A program made the translations under genes and the position numbers. The notes under the pieces were generated by a model that was given only the letters and a program-made list of their open reading frames with translations, had not been told where the DNA came from and made no database searches. Source: Agrobacterium tumefaciens (lineage in GTDB: Bacteria; Pseudomonadota; Alphaproteobacteria; Rhizobiales; Rhizobiaceae). From it: a stretch of DNA of 64,000 bases. Below, in pieces: positions 8,472 to 16,535 of the stretch. Within the stretch, counting starts at the first letter, position 1. Each line of letters opens with the position of its first letter. The DNA lies in contig NZ_CP039904.1 of NCBI RefSeq assembly GCF_005221385.1, forward strand, positions 1,709,501 to 1,773,500. Direction: 5' to 3'.

Positions 8472-9572
8472 TTATTTGCCGAGCTGGCCGTCGACCAGCG
8501 ATGTTTCCAGCGGAGCAGGGCGCTCCGCCTTGGTGGTGATGGAAACGGCGGTGCCGCTGTCCGATGCCGTCTGGAAGGCTTCCATCACCTCCAGCACATG
8601 CAGGGCGAGATCGCCATTGGCGCGGTGCGGGCGGTTTTCGCGGATCGCATACGCCATATCAGCGACGCCGATGGAGCGGTAGTTACCGTCGGCATAAGGC
8701 GACGACAGTGCCTGCGGCTCGAACTGGCCGCCCTTTTTCAGCAATTGCACCTCGCCGCCGAAATGGTTGGGATCGGGCACGAGCAGCGTGCCTTCCGTGC
8801 CGTAGAGTTCCAGCGGCACATGTTTGTGGCCTGCCACATCGAAGCTCATACCCACCTGCACCACGGCACCATTCTGGAAGGCCAGCACGCCGGAAACATG
8901 GGTGGCGACATGGACGGGGATTTTCTCGCCGTTCTTCGGCTCGCTGGTGATGAGGCGCTGATTGCGCGGCGCGATGGCAAAACCAGCCACCTTGGCGACC
9001 GGACCGAACAGGTTGACGAGATCGGTAATGTAATAGGGTCCCATATCCAGCATCGGGCCGCCGCCAACCTCGTAATAAAAGGCCGGGTTGGGGTGCCAAC
9101 GCTCATGGCCGGGGCACATGAAGGTGGCCGTTCCGCCGACTGGCTGGCCCAGCACGCCCTCATCGATCAGCCGGCGTGCGGTCTGGTGGCCGCCGCCGAG
9201 GAAGGTGTCGGGGGCCGAGCCGATGCGCAGGCCCTTGGCTTTTGCCGCATCCGCGAGGCGTTTGCCTTCGGTGAAATTGATGCCGAGCGGCTTTTCGGAA
9301 TAGGCGTGTTTGCCGGCGTGCAGTGCGCGCAGGCCCACCTCCACATGCGCCTTGGGGATCGTCAGGTTGACGATGATCTCCACGGAGGGATCGGCCAGCA
9401 ATGCGTCGATGCTTTTTGCCTGAAGGCCGAATTCATCGGCCCGCGCCTTTGCAGCCTCCTCGTTCATATCCGCCAGTCCGCGAATGTCGAGAATGGGAAA
9501 CGACGCCATGGCCTTGAGATAGGCGCTGGAGATGTTGCCGCAGCCGATGATGCCGATACCGACCTTGTTCAT
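8472..9572 (-). CDS. Gfo/Idh/MocA-family NAD(P)-dependent sugar oxidoreductase (ThuB-like)
   Basis: The 366 residues have an N-terminal Rossmann fold with GIIGCGNISSAY (about 6-17) and the family lysine in SEKPLG. The C-terminal alpha/beta substrate domain has DMGPYYITD. Members oxidise a sugar ring hydroxyl, often at C3, with NAD(P). A GGGAGGAAA ribosome site precedes the ATG. The gene lies between the ROK repressor (53 bases upstream) and the ThuA-like gene, the same pairing as thuA-thuB. A second, different member of the family ends the divergent arm, so the regulon has two dehydrogenases, possibly acting on different steps or epimers. Confidence 0.87.
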   Translation of the reverse strand: MNKVGIGIIGCGNISSAYLKAMASFPILDIRGLADMNEEAAKARADEFGLQAKSIDALLADPSVEIIVNLTIPKAHVEVGLRALHAGKHAYSEKPLGINFTEGKRLADAAKAKGLRIGSAPDTFLGGGHQTARRLIDEGVLGQPVGGTATFMCPGHERWHPNPAFYYEVGGGPMLDMGPYYITDLVNLFGPVAKVAGFAIAPRNQRLITSEPKNGEKIPVHVATHVSGVLAFQNGAVVQVGMSFDVAGHKHVPLELYGTEGTLLVPDPNHFGGEVQLLKKGGQFEPQALSSPYADGNYRSIGVADMAYAIRENRPHRANGDLALHVLEVMEAFQTASDSGTAVSITTKAERPAPLETSLVDGQLGK

Positions 9573-9625
9573 GTGATTTCCTCCCGTAAATCAGAAATGC
9601 CGAAGCCCGCTCTCAACCCTGCCGG

Positions 9626-10825
9626 CTAGAGCGCCGGCCCTGTTGTGTTCCATGGCGATTCGTAAAGCTCGTAAAGCGCGACGGCTGCAGCCCCTTGCGC
9701 CCATAATTCATCGCTCGCAACGTCGAAAACCAGTTCCGCGACGCCGGCCAGCGAAGGCGGCACGGCGGCGTTGTAACTGTCACGGATGCTGGCAATGAAG
9801 GGTTCGCCAAGTTCAAGGCTGGAGCCGGTGATGATGACGCGTGGCGGTGCAAACAGTGTAACGATATTGGCAAGTGTCAGGCCCAGTGCCGCGCCGGCGC
9901 GCAGGGCTGCCGCAATGAGATCGTGATCTTCGGCCGCAATCAGCGCATGGGCATGCTGCATGCCGCGACCAAGCCGGATGGCCTCGGCAAATCGCCCGTC
10001 CACCGGGCGCGAGCCTAAAATAGCGTTTTCACCCGCCTGGCTCGCCAGCCGGACTGTGCCTTCATTGGCAAGGCCGATGACGAGGTCGCCGAGATTGTGG
10101 CTGAGGCCGCCGGCACCACGGAACAGCTGATTCTGGTGCAAAACGCCAAGCCCGAGCGTCTGTTCGAGCGAAATCAATACCATGTCTTCCAGATCGCGCG
10201 CATGGCCGAACCAGTGGTGGGCAAGCGTGATGGCGTGGGCGTCGCTTTCGATGATGGTCGGCGAGCTCAGCCGCGACGTCATTTCCTCGGCGAAATTGAC
10301 ATTCACTTCACGCAAAATCGGGCTGCTGCGGATTTTCCCGGTGCGATGCTCGATGACGCCGGGAAGGCCGAGGCAGACCATGTCGACATCTTCCAGCGAC
10401 AGACCGGCATCGACCACGCAGCGCCGCACGCCGTCCTCCACCAGATCGGCAATGACGCCGATCGGCTGGCGATCGACACGGATCGGCAGGGCGAGGGTGG
10501 ATAGCACATTGCCGCAGAAATCGGTGACGACGAAGACCATGCGGCTTGCGGCGATCTTGGCACCCACGACGCGGGCAGCATCCGGGTTCAGTTCCAGCAT
10601 CACCCGCGGCCTGCCGCGCGCGCCTTCTGTGCGGATATCACCGAGATGACGGGTCAGAATCAGTCCGTCATCAAGCAGCGAGGCGGTAATCGCCGAAACG
10701 GTGGTGGTGGAAAGTTGCGTTCTTTCGCTGATTTCCACCCGCGAGATCGGCCCATGGCGGCGGATGCTGTCCAGCACGCTTAGCCTGTTGATCGCGCGCA
10801 TCAATTCTGGGTCTGCGGTCTTCAT
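9626..10825 (-). CDS. ROK-family transcriptional repressor of the adjoining sugar regulon
   Basis: The 399 residues comprise an N-terminal winged helix (HGPISRVEISERTQLSTTTVSAI, about 18-40) and a ROK sugar-binding domain. The ATG giving MKTADPELM is chosen; a longer frame reaches 10936 but runs back through this gene's own promoter. Kinase activity is not expected, as in ROK repressors (NagC, XylR). The region after SHNLGD, where most ROK proteins carry a zinc-binding Cys box, reads IGLANEGTVRLAS with no cysteine, which is unusual. It is divergent from the ABC transporter operon. Matching operator-like sequences lie over both promoters, so it probably represses itself and both arms until a sugar inducer binds. 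Confidence 0.88.
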   Translation of the reverse strand: MKTADPELMRAINRLSVLDSIRRHGPISRVEISERTQLSTTTVSAITASLLDDGLILTRHLGDIRTEGARGRPRVMLELNPDAARVVGAKIAASRMVFVVTDFCGNVLSTLALPIRVDRQPIGVIADLVEDGVRRCVVDAGLSLEDVDMVCLGLPGVIEHRTGKIRSSPILREVNVNFAEEMTSRLSSPTIIESDAHAITLAHHWFGHARDLEDMVLISLEQTLGLGVLHQNQLFRGAGGLSHNLGDLVIGLANEGTVRLASQAGENAILGSRPVDGRFAEAIRLGRGMQHAHALIAAEDHDLIAAALRAGAALGLTLANIVTLFAPPRVIITGSSLELGEPFIASIRDSYNAAVPPSLAGVAELVFDVASDELWAQGAAAVALYELYESPWNTTGPAL

Positions 10826-10874
10826 GGTGTCCTGCTGCGATCGATGCCGGTTCGAGAACCGATTTATGTCGGGT

Positions 10875-10979
10875 TGCGGATTAAATAACGGTGTAGGGGA
10901 GGGGTGTGTCAAGCGGTTCGCGCAAAAAATCGGCATAGTGCCTTGACATTGAGCGAGGCCTAATGTGAATTAATCCGCA
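10875..10979. promoter_or_regulatory. Divergent promoters with mirror-image operators
   Basis: TGCGGATTAA (10875-10884) and its exact reverse complement TTAATCCGCA (10970-10979) lie 85 bases apart. Rightward promoter: TTGACA at 10943-10948, and a -10 candidate about 10966-10972 that runs into the right operator. Leftward promoter on the minus strand: TTGACA (complement of 10907-10912), then 18 bases, then TTATTT (complement of 10883-10888), overlapping the left operator. Each operator thus covers a -10 region, as expected for repression of both arms by the ROK protein. Confidence 0.65.
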
Positions 10980-11021
10980 TTGGGGAATAAATGAGGAAAT
11001 CCCCGAGGGAGGATCATCATC

Positions 11022-12323
11022 ATGACGATTTGGCACGCAGGCGCAAGCCTGAGCGGCAGGCTGACAGGCTTTGCCGCAACGACAAGCATCGCTCTCATGC
11101 TCGGCGCGGCCAGCGCCTCGGCCGCAACGGTCGTTAAATGGATGCATGTGGAACTGGACCCGAAAGCCGTGGCCGTCTGGGAGGAGATTGCCAAGGATTT
11201 CGAGACCAAGCACCCTGATGTGGATGTGCAGCTGCAATTCCTGGAAAACGAAGCCTTCAAGGCGAAATTGCCGACCCTCTTACAGTCCAACGACGTACCG
11301 GATTTCTTCTATAGCTGGGGCGGCGGCGTTCTTGAGGAGCAGTCCAAAACCGGTGCGCTGAAGGATTTGACCGAGGTTTTCGACGCTGACGGCGGCAAGC
11401 TGCGGCAGGCCTATAATGCATCCGCAATCGACGGCTTGTCCTTCGATGGCAAGGTCTGGGCCGTGCCTTACAAGGTCAGCCTCGTCAGCTTCTTTTATAA
11501 CAAGGCGCTGTTTGCCAAGGCCGGTGTGAAGGCGGAAGACATCAAGAGCTGGGACGATCTCGGCGCCACGGTCAAGAAGATCAAGGAAGCCGGCATCGTG
11601 CCGATCGCCGGTGGCGGCGGTGAAAAATGGCCGATCCATTTCTACTGGAGCTATCTCGTCATGCGCAATGGCGGGCAGGCCGTGTTCGATGCCGCCCGCA
11701 AGGGCGAGGGCGAAGGTTTCATGGATCCGGCCATCATCAAGGCAGGCGAACAGCTGGCCGAATTCGGCAAGCTGGAACCCTTCCAGCCCGGTTATCTCGG
11801 CTCCACCTGGCCGCAGGCGCTTGGCGTCTTCGGTGATGGCAAGGCGGCGATGATCCTCGGTTTTGACAATACTGAAGCCAACCAGCGCAAAAATGCCGGT
11901 GACGGCAAGGGCCTTGCCGCCGACAATATCGGCCGCTTCGCATTCCCCGCCGTCGAAGGCGGTGTCGGCAAGGCCACCGATACGTTGGGCGGCCTGAATG
12001 GCTGGGCGGTCACGAAAAACGCCTCCAAGGAAGCGATCGATTTCGCGACATTCCTGACCAGCAAGGAAAGCGAAGAGAAGATGGCGGCTGCCGGCATGAT
12101 CCTGCCGGTTGCGAGCGGGGCGGACGGCGCGGTCAAAAACCCGCTGCTGGCGGATTCGGCCAAGCAGCTTGCCGGTTCCACCTGGCACCAGAACTTCTTC
12201 GACCAGACGCTGGGTGCTGCCGTCGGCCGCGTCGTCAATGACGTCTCCGTCGAGATTGTTTCCGGCCAGATGAGTGCGGAAGAGGGCGCCAAGCAAATCC
12301 AGGATGCTTTCGAGCTTCGCTGA
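11022..12323 (+). CDS. ABC sugar transporter, periplasmic binding protein (family 1)
   Basis: This carbohydrate-binding SBP_bac_1 protein has 433 residues and a long Sec signal peptide ending about residue 35 (GAASASA). The mature start KWMHVELDPKAVAVWEEIAKDFETKHP and the later SWGGGVLEEQ and WAVPYKVSLVSFFYNKALF are typical of the oligosaccharide/glycoside group. A GGGAGGA site precedes the ATG. It is the first gene of an operon with two permeases, an ATPase, an isomerase and an oxidoreductase. It is likely the specificity component for the glycoside that induces the ROK regulon; the ligand is unknown. Confidence 0.9.
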   Translation: MTIWHAGASLSGRLTGFAATTSIALMLGAASASAATVVKWMHVELDPKAVAVWEEIAKDFETKHPDVDVQLQFLENEAFKAKLPTLLQSNDVPDFFYSWGGGVLEEQSKTGALKDLTEVFDADGGKLRQAYNASAIDGLSFDGKVWAVPYKVSLVSFFYNKALFAKAGVKAEDIKSWDDLGATVKKIKEAGIVPIAGGGGEKWPIHFYWSYLVMRNGGQAVFDAARKGEGEGFMDPAIIKAGEQLAEFGKLEPFQPGYLGSTWPQALGVFGDGKAAMILGFDNTEANQRKNAGDGKGLAADNIGRFAFPAVEGGVGKATDTLGGLNGWAVTKNASKEAIDFATFLTSKESEEKMAAAGMILPVASGADGAVKNPLLADSAKQLAGSTWHQNFFDQTLGAAVGRVVNDVSVEIVSGQMSAEEGAKQIQDAFELR

Positions 12324-12395
12324 TTGTCGCCTGCGATGCGGCTGCCGCGTTAAACCGCGGCGCCGCGATATCTGCACAAAAGAAAGCGGATAGAG

Positions 12396-13334
12396 ATGAC
12401 GGATATTTCCATGACTTCTGCGTCCATACCGGCGCGCGGCGCAACGAAGACAAAGCGCAAGCAAAGCTCGGTCGCACATGACCGGGCGCTGACCCTGCTG
12501 GTTTTCCTGCCGCCCGCACTTCTGCTCTTTACCCTGTTCGTCATCCTGCCCATGGGCGAGGCTGCATGGTACAGCCTTTACCGCTGGAACGGTTACGGCA
12601 CGCCTACCGACTTTGTGGGCCTGAGGAATTTTCAGGTCCTGTTCGGCAATGCCGCCTTTTCGCAGGCGCTGCTCAATAACGGCCTCATCATCCTGATTTC
12701 CGTGTTGATCCAGATTCCGCTGGCGATCTGGCTTGCCATGATGCTGGCGCATCGCATTCCCGGCGTCGTCGCCTTCCGGCTGGTTTTCTTCCTGCCCTAT
12801 GTGTTGGCGGATGTCGCAGCCGGTCTGATCTGGCGTTTTGTTTATGACGGCGATTATGGCCTGTTTGCCGCCATCTCCAATTTCTTCGGCTTTGCCAATC
12901 CTTATGTGCTGGCTGACAAGGATGTGGCGATCTATGCCGTGCTCGGCGTCATCGTCTGGAAATATTTCGGCTTTCACATGATGCTGTTCATCGCCGGACT
13001 GCAATCCGTCGACAAGAACGTGCTGGAGGCCGCCGAAATCGATGGCGCTTCCGGCTGGCAGAAATTCCGTTATGTCACGCTGCCGATGCTCGGCTCCACC
13101 GTTCGCCTCTCCGTCTTCTTCGCGGTGATCGGCTCATTGCAGCTGTTCGACATGATCATGCCGCTTACCGGCGGCGGCCCGTCCAACTCCACGCAAACCA
13201 TGGTCACCTTCCTCTATACCTACGGCGTCATGCGCATGCAGGTGGGGCTTGGCAGTGCGGTGGGCGTCGTTCTCTTCATCATCTGCGTGACGCTCGCCTT
13301 CGGTTATAAAAGGATTTTCATGCGCCATGACTGA
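12396..13334 (+). CDS. ABC sugar transporter permease (MalF-type)
   Basis: The 312-residue inner-membrane permease has six predicted helices after a basic cytoplasmic N-terminus (KTKRKQSSVAHDR). The ATPase-contact EAA loop is EAAEIDGASGWQKFRYVTLPML. The closing segment PLTGGGPSNSTQTMVTFLYTYG is characteristic of the first permease in CUT1 systems. It lies 72 bases after the binding-protein gene and overlaps the second permease by 8 bases. Confidence 0.92.
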   Translation: MTDISMTSASIPARGATKTKRKQSSVAHDRALTLLVFLPPALLLFTLFVILPMGEAAWYSLYRWNGYGTPTDFVGLRNFQVLFGNAAFSQALLNNGLIILISVLIQIPLAIWLAMMLAHRIPGVVAFRLVFFLPYVLADVAAGLIWRFVYDGDYGLFAAISNFFGFANPYVLADKDVAIYAVLGVIVWKYFGFHMMLFIAGLQSVDKNVLEAAEIDGASGWQKFRYVTLPMLGSTVRLSVFFAVIGSLQLFDMIMPLTGGGPSNSTQTMVTFLYTYGVMRMQVGLGSAVGVVLFIICVTLAFGYKRIFMRHD

Positions 13335-14175
13335 CACATCCACCTCCGTCCGCATGCCGCTGCAAACGAAGCTCTATCTCTATATATCGCTGAGCCTTAT
13401 CGCGGCCATCGTGCTCATCCCCTTGCTCACCACCGCACTTGGCGGCTTCAAGACGCTGGGAGACCTGCGCGTCAACCCGTTCGGCATCCCGGCTGAATGG
13501 CAATGGGCCAATTACGGCGATATCCTTCTTGGCAAACGTTACTGGCTGCAAATCTTCAATTCGCTTGTCATCGCCCTATTGACGGTGTTCCTGACGCTTA
13601 CCGTCTCGGCCATGGCGGCTTTCACCTTCGCGCATGTGAAGTTCTTCGGCTCGTCCTTCCTGCTCAATTATTTCCTGCTGGGGCTGATGTTCCCGGCGGC
13701 CACCGCCATCCTGCCGCTGTTCATCCGCATCCGCGATCTGGGCCTCTTGGATACCTATTGGGGTGTGGTGCTGCCACAGGTGGCCTTCGGGCTGGGCATG
13801 AGCATTCTCCTGTTCCGCAATTATTTCCGCAATCTGCCGGAGGAGCTGTTTCAGGCCGCCTTCGTGGATGGCTGCGGATATCTGCGGTTCTTCTGGCACA
13901 TTTCCATGCCGCTTTCGCGACCCATTGTCGCCACCGTCGGCATCGTTTCCTTCGTCGGCAGCTGGAACAGCTACATCCTGCCGCTGATCATGCTGAATTC
14001 GGAATCGAAATATCCCTGGCCGCTTGGCATCATGGTCTATCGCGGTGAATTCGGCACCGAATGGCAGCTGGTGCTCGCCTTCATCACGCTGACGATCCTG
14101 CCGACCGTCATCGTCTTCTTCCTTGCACAGAAACACATCATCGCGGGCCTGACGGCCGGTGCCGTCAAATCGTGA
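13327..14175 (+). CDS. ABC sugar transporter permease (MalG-type)
   Basis: The 282-residue partner permease of the CUT1 transporter has about six helices. The EAA loop appears as QAAFVDGCGYLRFFWHISMPL. Here the usual EAA glutamate is replaced (LFQAAFVDG), a common variation. The N-terminus carries TTALGGFKTLGDLRVNPFGIP, typical of MalG-type subunits. Its start overlaps the upstream permease stop, and the ATPase gene begins 17 bases after it. Confidence 0.92.
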   Translation: MTDTSTSVRMPLQTKLYLYISLSLIAAIVLIPLLTTALGGFKTLGDLRVNPFGIPAEWQWANYGDILLGKRYWLQIFNSLVIALLTVFLTLTVSAMAAFTFAHVKFFGSSFLLNYFLLGLMFPAATAILPLFIRIRDLGLLDTYWGVVLPQVAFGLGMSILLFRNYFRNLPEELFQAAFVDGCGYLRFFWHISMPLSRPIVATVGIVSFVGSWNSYILPLIMLNSESKYPWPLGIMVYRGEFGTEWQLVLAFITLTILPTVIVFFLAQKHIIAGLTAGAVKS

Positions 14176-14192
14176 CTTGAAAGGAGCAAAAC

Positions 14193-15266
14193 ATGGCTTC
14201 CGTCGAACTTAAGGATATCCGCAAGTCCTATGCCTCGCTTGATGTTATCCACGGCATCTCGCTTGATATAGCGGATGGTGAATTCATCGCGCTGGTCGGC
14301 CCTTCCGGTTGCGGCAAGTCCACGCTTTTGCGCATGATCGCCGGGCTGGAGGAGATTACCGATGGGGACATCCTAATCGGCGGCACCGTCGTCAACTCCA
14401 TGACCCCGCGTGAGCGCAACATCGCCATGGTGTTCCAGTCCTATGCGCTTTATCCGCATATGACAGTGGCCGAAAACATGGGCTTCAACCTGAAGCTCGC
14501 CGGCCAGCCGAAAAACGTCATCGATGAGCGCGTGGCGGAGGCCGCCCGCATGCTCGATCTCGGCAAGCTTCTGGATCGCAAGCCCTCGCAGCTTTCAGGT
14601 GGCCAGCGCCAGCGTGTCGCCATGGGCCGCGCCGTGGTGCGCAACCCGGCGGTCTTCCTGTTCGATGAGCCGCTGTCCAATCTGGACGCCAAGCTGCGCG
14701 TGCAGATGCGCAGCGAAATCAAGGCGCTGCATCAGAAAGTTGGCACGACGTCGATCTATGTCACCCATGACCAGATCGAGGCGATGACGCTGGCGGACCG
14801 GGTGGTGGTGCTCAATCACGGTCGCATCGAGCAGCAGGGCACGCCGCTGGAACTCTACAAGACGCCGGCCAATCTTTTCGTTGCTGCCTTCATCGGCTCG
14901 CCGGCCATGAACCTCATCGAAGGTGTGGTCGATGGCGAGGGCGATCAGCCCGCCGCCCGGTTGAAGGATGGAACCGCGATCCGTATTGCCGCGACACGCA
15001 AGGTCAAGCGCGGCCAGCCTGTGACGATCGGGCTTCGCCCCGAACATATCGGTTCGACCATCGGTGGCGATATCTCGCTTTCCGGCCGCACCGTGCTGGT
15101 GGAGCCGACGGGGGCGCAGACCCATGTGGTCTTCGAACTGGCGGGCGATCAGGTGACGGCCGTGGTGGATGGCGAGCAGCCGGTGAAGGTCAACACACCC
15201 TTTGCCGCCACCGTGCATCATGAGCGTGTGCATGTGTTCGACAGGGCAAGTGGGCTGGCGCTTTAA
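14193..15266 (+). CDS. ABC sugar transporter ATPase (MalK/UgpC-type)
   Basis: The 357-residue nucleotide-binding subunit energises the sugar importer. Motifs: Walker A GPSGCGKST (about 36-44), Q-loop FQSYALYPHMTV, signature LSGGQRQRVAMGRA (about 134-147), Walker B VFLFDEPLSNLDA and switch histidine YVTHDQ. The C-terminal third is the TOBE/regulatory domain found in CUT1 ATPases (GLRPEHIG). An AAGGAG site lies before the ATG. The fact that a dedicated ATPase is included makes this a self-contained importer. Confidence 0.95.
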   Translation: MASVELKDIRKSYASLDVIHGISLDIADGEFIALVGPSGCGKSTLLRMIAGLEEITDGDILIGGTVVNSMTPRERNIAMVFQSYALYPHMTVAENMGFNLKLAGQPKNVIDERVAEAARMLDLGKLLDRKPSQLSGGQRQRVAMGRAVVRNPAVFLFDEPLSNLDAKLRVQMRSEIKALHQKVGTTSIYVTHDQIEAMTLADRVVVLNHGRIEQQGTPLELYKTPANLFVAAFIGSPAMNLIEGVVDGEGDQPAARLKDGTAIRIAATRKVKRGQPVTIGLRPEHIGSTIGGDISLSGRTVLVEPTGAQTHVVFELAGDQVTAVVDGEQPVKVNTPFAATVHHERVHVFDRASGLAL

Positions 15267-15270
15267 ACCT

Positions 15271-15299
15271 ATTTCGCTTTTTTAGTGAAATAGCGAAAT
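15271..15299 (+). terminator. Weak hairpin after the ABC ATPase gene
   Basis: ATTTCGCT (15271-15278) and AGCGAAAT (15292-15299) pair across a 13-base loop that contains a T run. It may attenuate transcription between the transporter genes and the two enzyme genes. It is not a classical terminator because the T run is in the loop. Confidence 0.35.
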
Positions 15300-15385
15300 T
15301 CTCTTGCCCTTCCGCTTTTGGGGCTTGTCTGAAAATTACGAGCGGTTAGCTTGGCGCTGGGAGTCAAAGCGGTTTTACCGCTCAA

Positions 15386-15399
15386 CTGTATCGATACAG
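15386..15399. promoter_or_regulatory. Perfect 14-bp palindrome before the isomerase ribosome site
   Basis: CTGTATCGATACAG is fully self-complementary. It abuts the GGGAGG ribosome site of the isomerase gene. A second dyad, AGCGG-N5-CCGCT, lies just upstream at 15368-15382. Either could be an internal operator in the 145-base gap after the transporter genes. Confidence 0.4.
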
Positions 15400-15411
15400 G
15401 GAGGTTATTTT

Positions 15412-16464
15412 ATGAGAACGATCAAGGGACCGGGTCTTTTTCTCGGCCAGTTTGCCGGTGATGTCGCCCCCTTCAACAGCTGGGATGGCATTACCAAATG
15501 GGCGGCGGAAAAGGGTTATGCCGGCGTGCAGGTTCCGACCTGGGCCGGGCAATTGATCGATCTCAAAAAAGCGGCGGAATCGAAGGATTATTGCGATGAG
15601 TTCGCCGGCGTGGCGCGCCAGAACGGTGTGGAAGTCACCGAGCTTTCCACCCATCTGCAGGGCCAGCTGGTTGCCGTTCATCCCGTCTATGACGAGGCAT
15701 TTGACGGCTTTGCAGTGCCTGAAATGCGCGGCAATCCCAAGGCCCGGCAGCAATGGGCCGTGGAGCAGGTGAAGCTGGCGCTGAAAGCCTCGAAAAATCT
15801 CGGCATCAAGGCACATGCGACCTTTTCGGGCGCTCTCGCTTGGCCCTTCATCTATCCTTGGCCGCAGCGGCCGGCCGGTCTGGTGGAAACCGCCTTTGAC
15901 GAGCTGGCAAAACGCTGGACGCCGATCCTTGATTATGCCGATGAGCAGGGTGTGGATGTCTGCTACGAAATCCATCCCGGCGAAGACCTGCATGACGGCG
16001 TGACCTTCGAGATGTTTCTGGAGCGGGTGAAGAACCACAGCCGCGCCAACATGCTCTACGACCCCTCGCATTACGTGCTGCAATGCCTCGATTATCTCGA
16101 TAATATCGATATCTACAAAGACCGCATCAAGATGTTCCACGTCAAGGATGCGGAGTTTAACCCGACAGGCCGGCAAGGCGTTTATGGCGGTTATCAGGGC
16201 TGGGTGGAGCGCGCCGGCCGCTTCCGTTCGCTGGGCGACGGGCAGGTGGATTTCGGTGCGGTCTTCTCGAAAATGGCGGCCAATGATTTCGACGGCTGGG
16301 CCGTGGTCGAATGGGAATGCGCGCTGAAACATCCCGAAGACGGCGCCCGCGAAGGGGCGGAATTCGTTAAGGCGCATATCATCCGCGTCACGGAAAAAGC
16401 CTTTGACGATTTCGCATCAAGTGGCACCGACGATGCGGCCAACCGCCGTATGCTGGGGCTTTAA
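15412..16464 (+). CDS. Sugar isomerase/epimerase-like TIM-barrel enzyme
   Basis: This 350-residue AP-endonuclease-2/xylose isomerase-like TIM barrel is expected to use a divalent metal. Likely ligands are the glutamate of CYEIHPGED, aspartate/histidine of LYDPSHYVL, histidine of KMFHVKDAEF and the late glutamate of AVVEWECALK. The start MRTIKGPGLF is chosen for its GGGAGG ribosome site; an upstream extension is non-conserved in character. In other bacteria such proteins beside Gfo/Idh oxidoreductases act on 3-keto glycosides, as epimerases (YcjR of E. coli) or eliminases. The same role is proposed here, but not shown. The next gene is an oxidoreductase 71 bases on. Confidence 0.85.
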   Translation: MRTIKGPGLFLGQFAGDVAPFNSWDGITKWAAEKGYAGVQVPTWAGQLIDLKKAAESKDYCDEFAGVARQNGVEVTELSTHLQGQLVAVHPVYDEAFDGFAVPEMRGNPKARQQWAVEQVKLALKASKNLGIKAHATFSGALAWPFIYPWPQRPAGLVETAFDELAKRWTPILDYADEQGVDVCYEIHPGEDLHDGVTFEMFLERVKNHSRANMLYDPSHYVLQCLDYLDNIDIYKDRIKMFHVKDAEFNPTGRQGVYGGYQGWVERAGRFRSLGDGQVDFGAVFSKMAANDFDGWAVVEWECALKHPEDGAREGAEFVKAHIIRVTEKAFDDFASSGTDDAANRRMLGL

Positions 16465-16466
16465 GA

Positions 16467-16512
16467 ACATTTCCAGGAAAAGTGTGAAGCGGTTTTCCGT
16501 CCGGAAATGCGC
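16467..16512. repeat. Rhizobial palindromic repeat, family D, inside the operon
   Basis: CATTTCCAGGAAAAGTG, GAAGCGGTTTTCC and GTCCGGAAATGCG form the common rhizobial extragenic palindrome whose ends CATTTCC and GGAAATG are complementary. It fills the gap between isomerase and oxidoreductase genes. Degenerate relatives are at 23260-23315 and 30588-30630. Confidence 0.65.
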
Positions 16513-16535
16513 TCAAAAAATGCCGAGGAGATATT

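Noticed and set aside
11280..13004. Long antisense open frame (over 570 codons) across the binding-protein and permease genes
   Set aside because: It is opposite to two well-supported transporter genes; its length follows from GC-rich third-position bias, and it has no recognisable motif.
15271..15299. Considered as a full terminator ending the sugar operon
   Set aside because: The T run is in the loop and the downstream genes belong functionally to the same pathway, so only weak attenuation is proposed.
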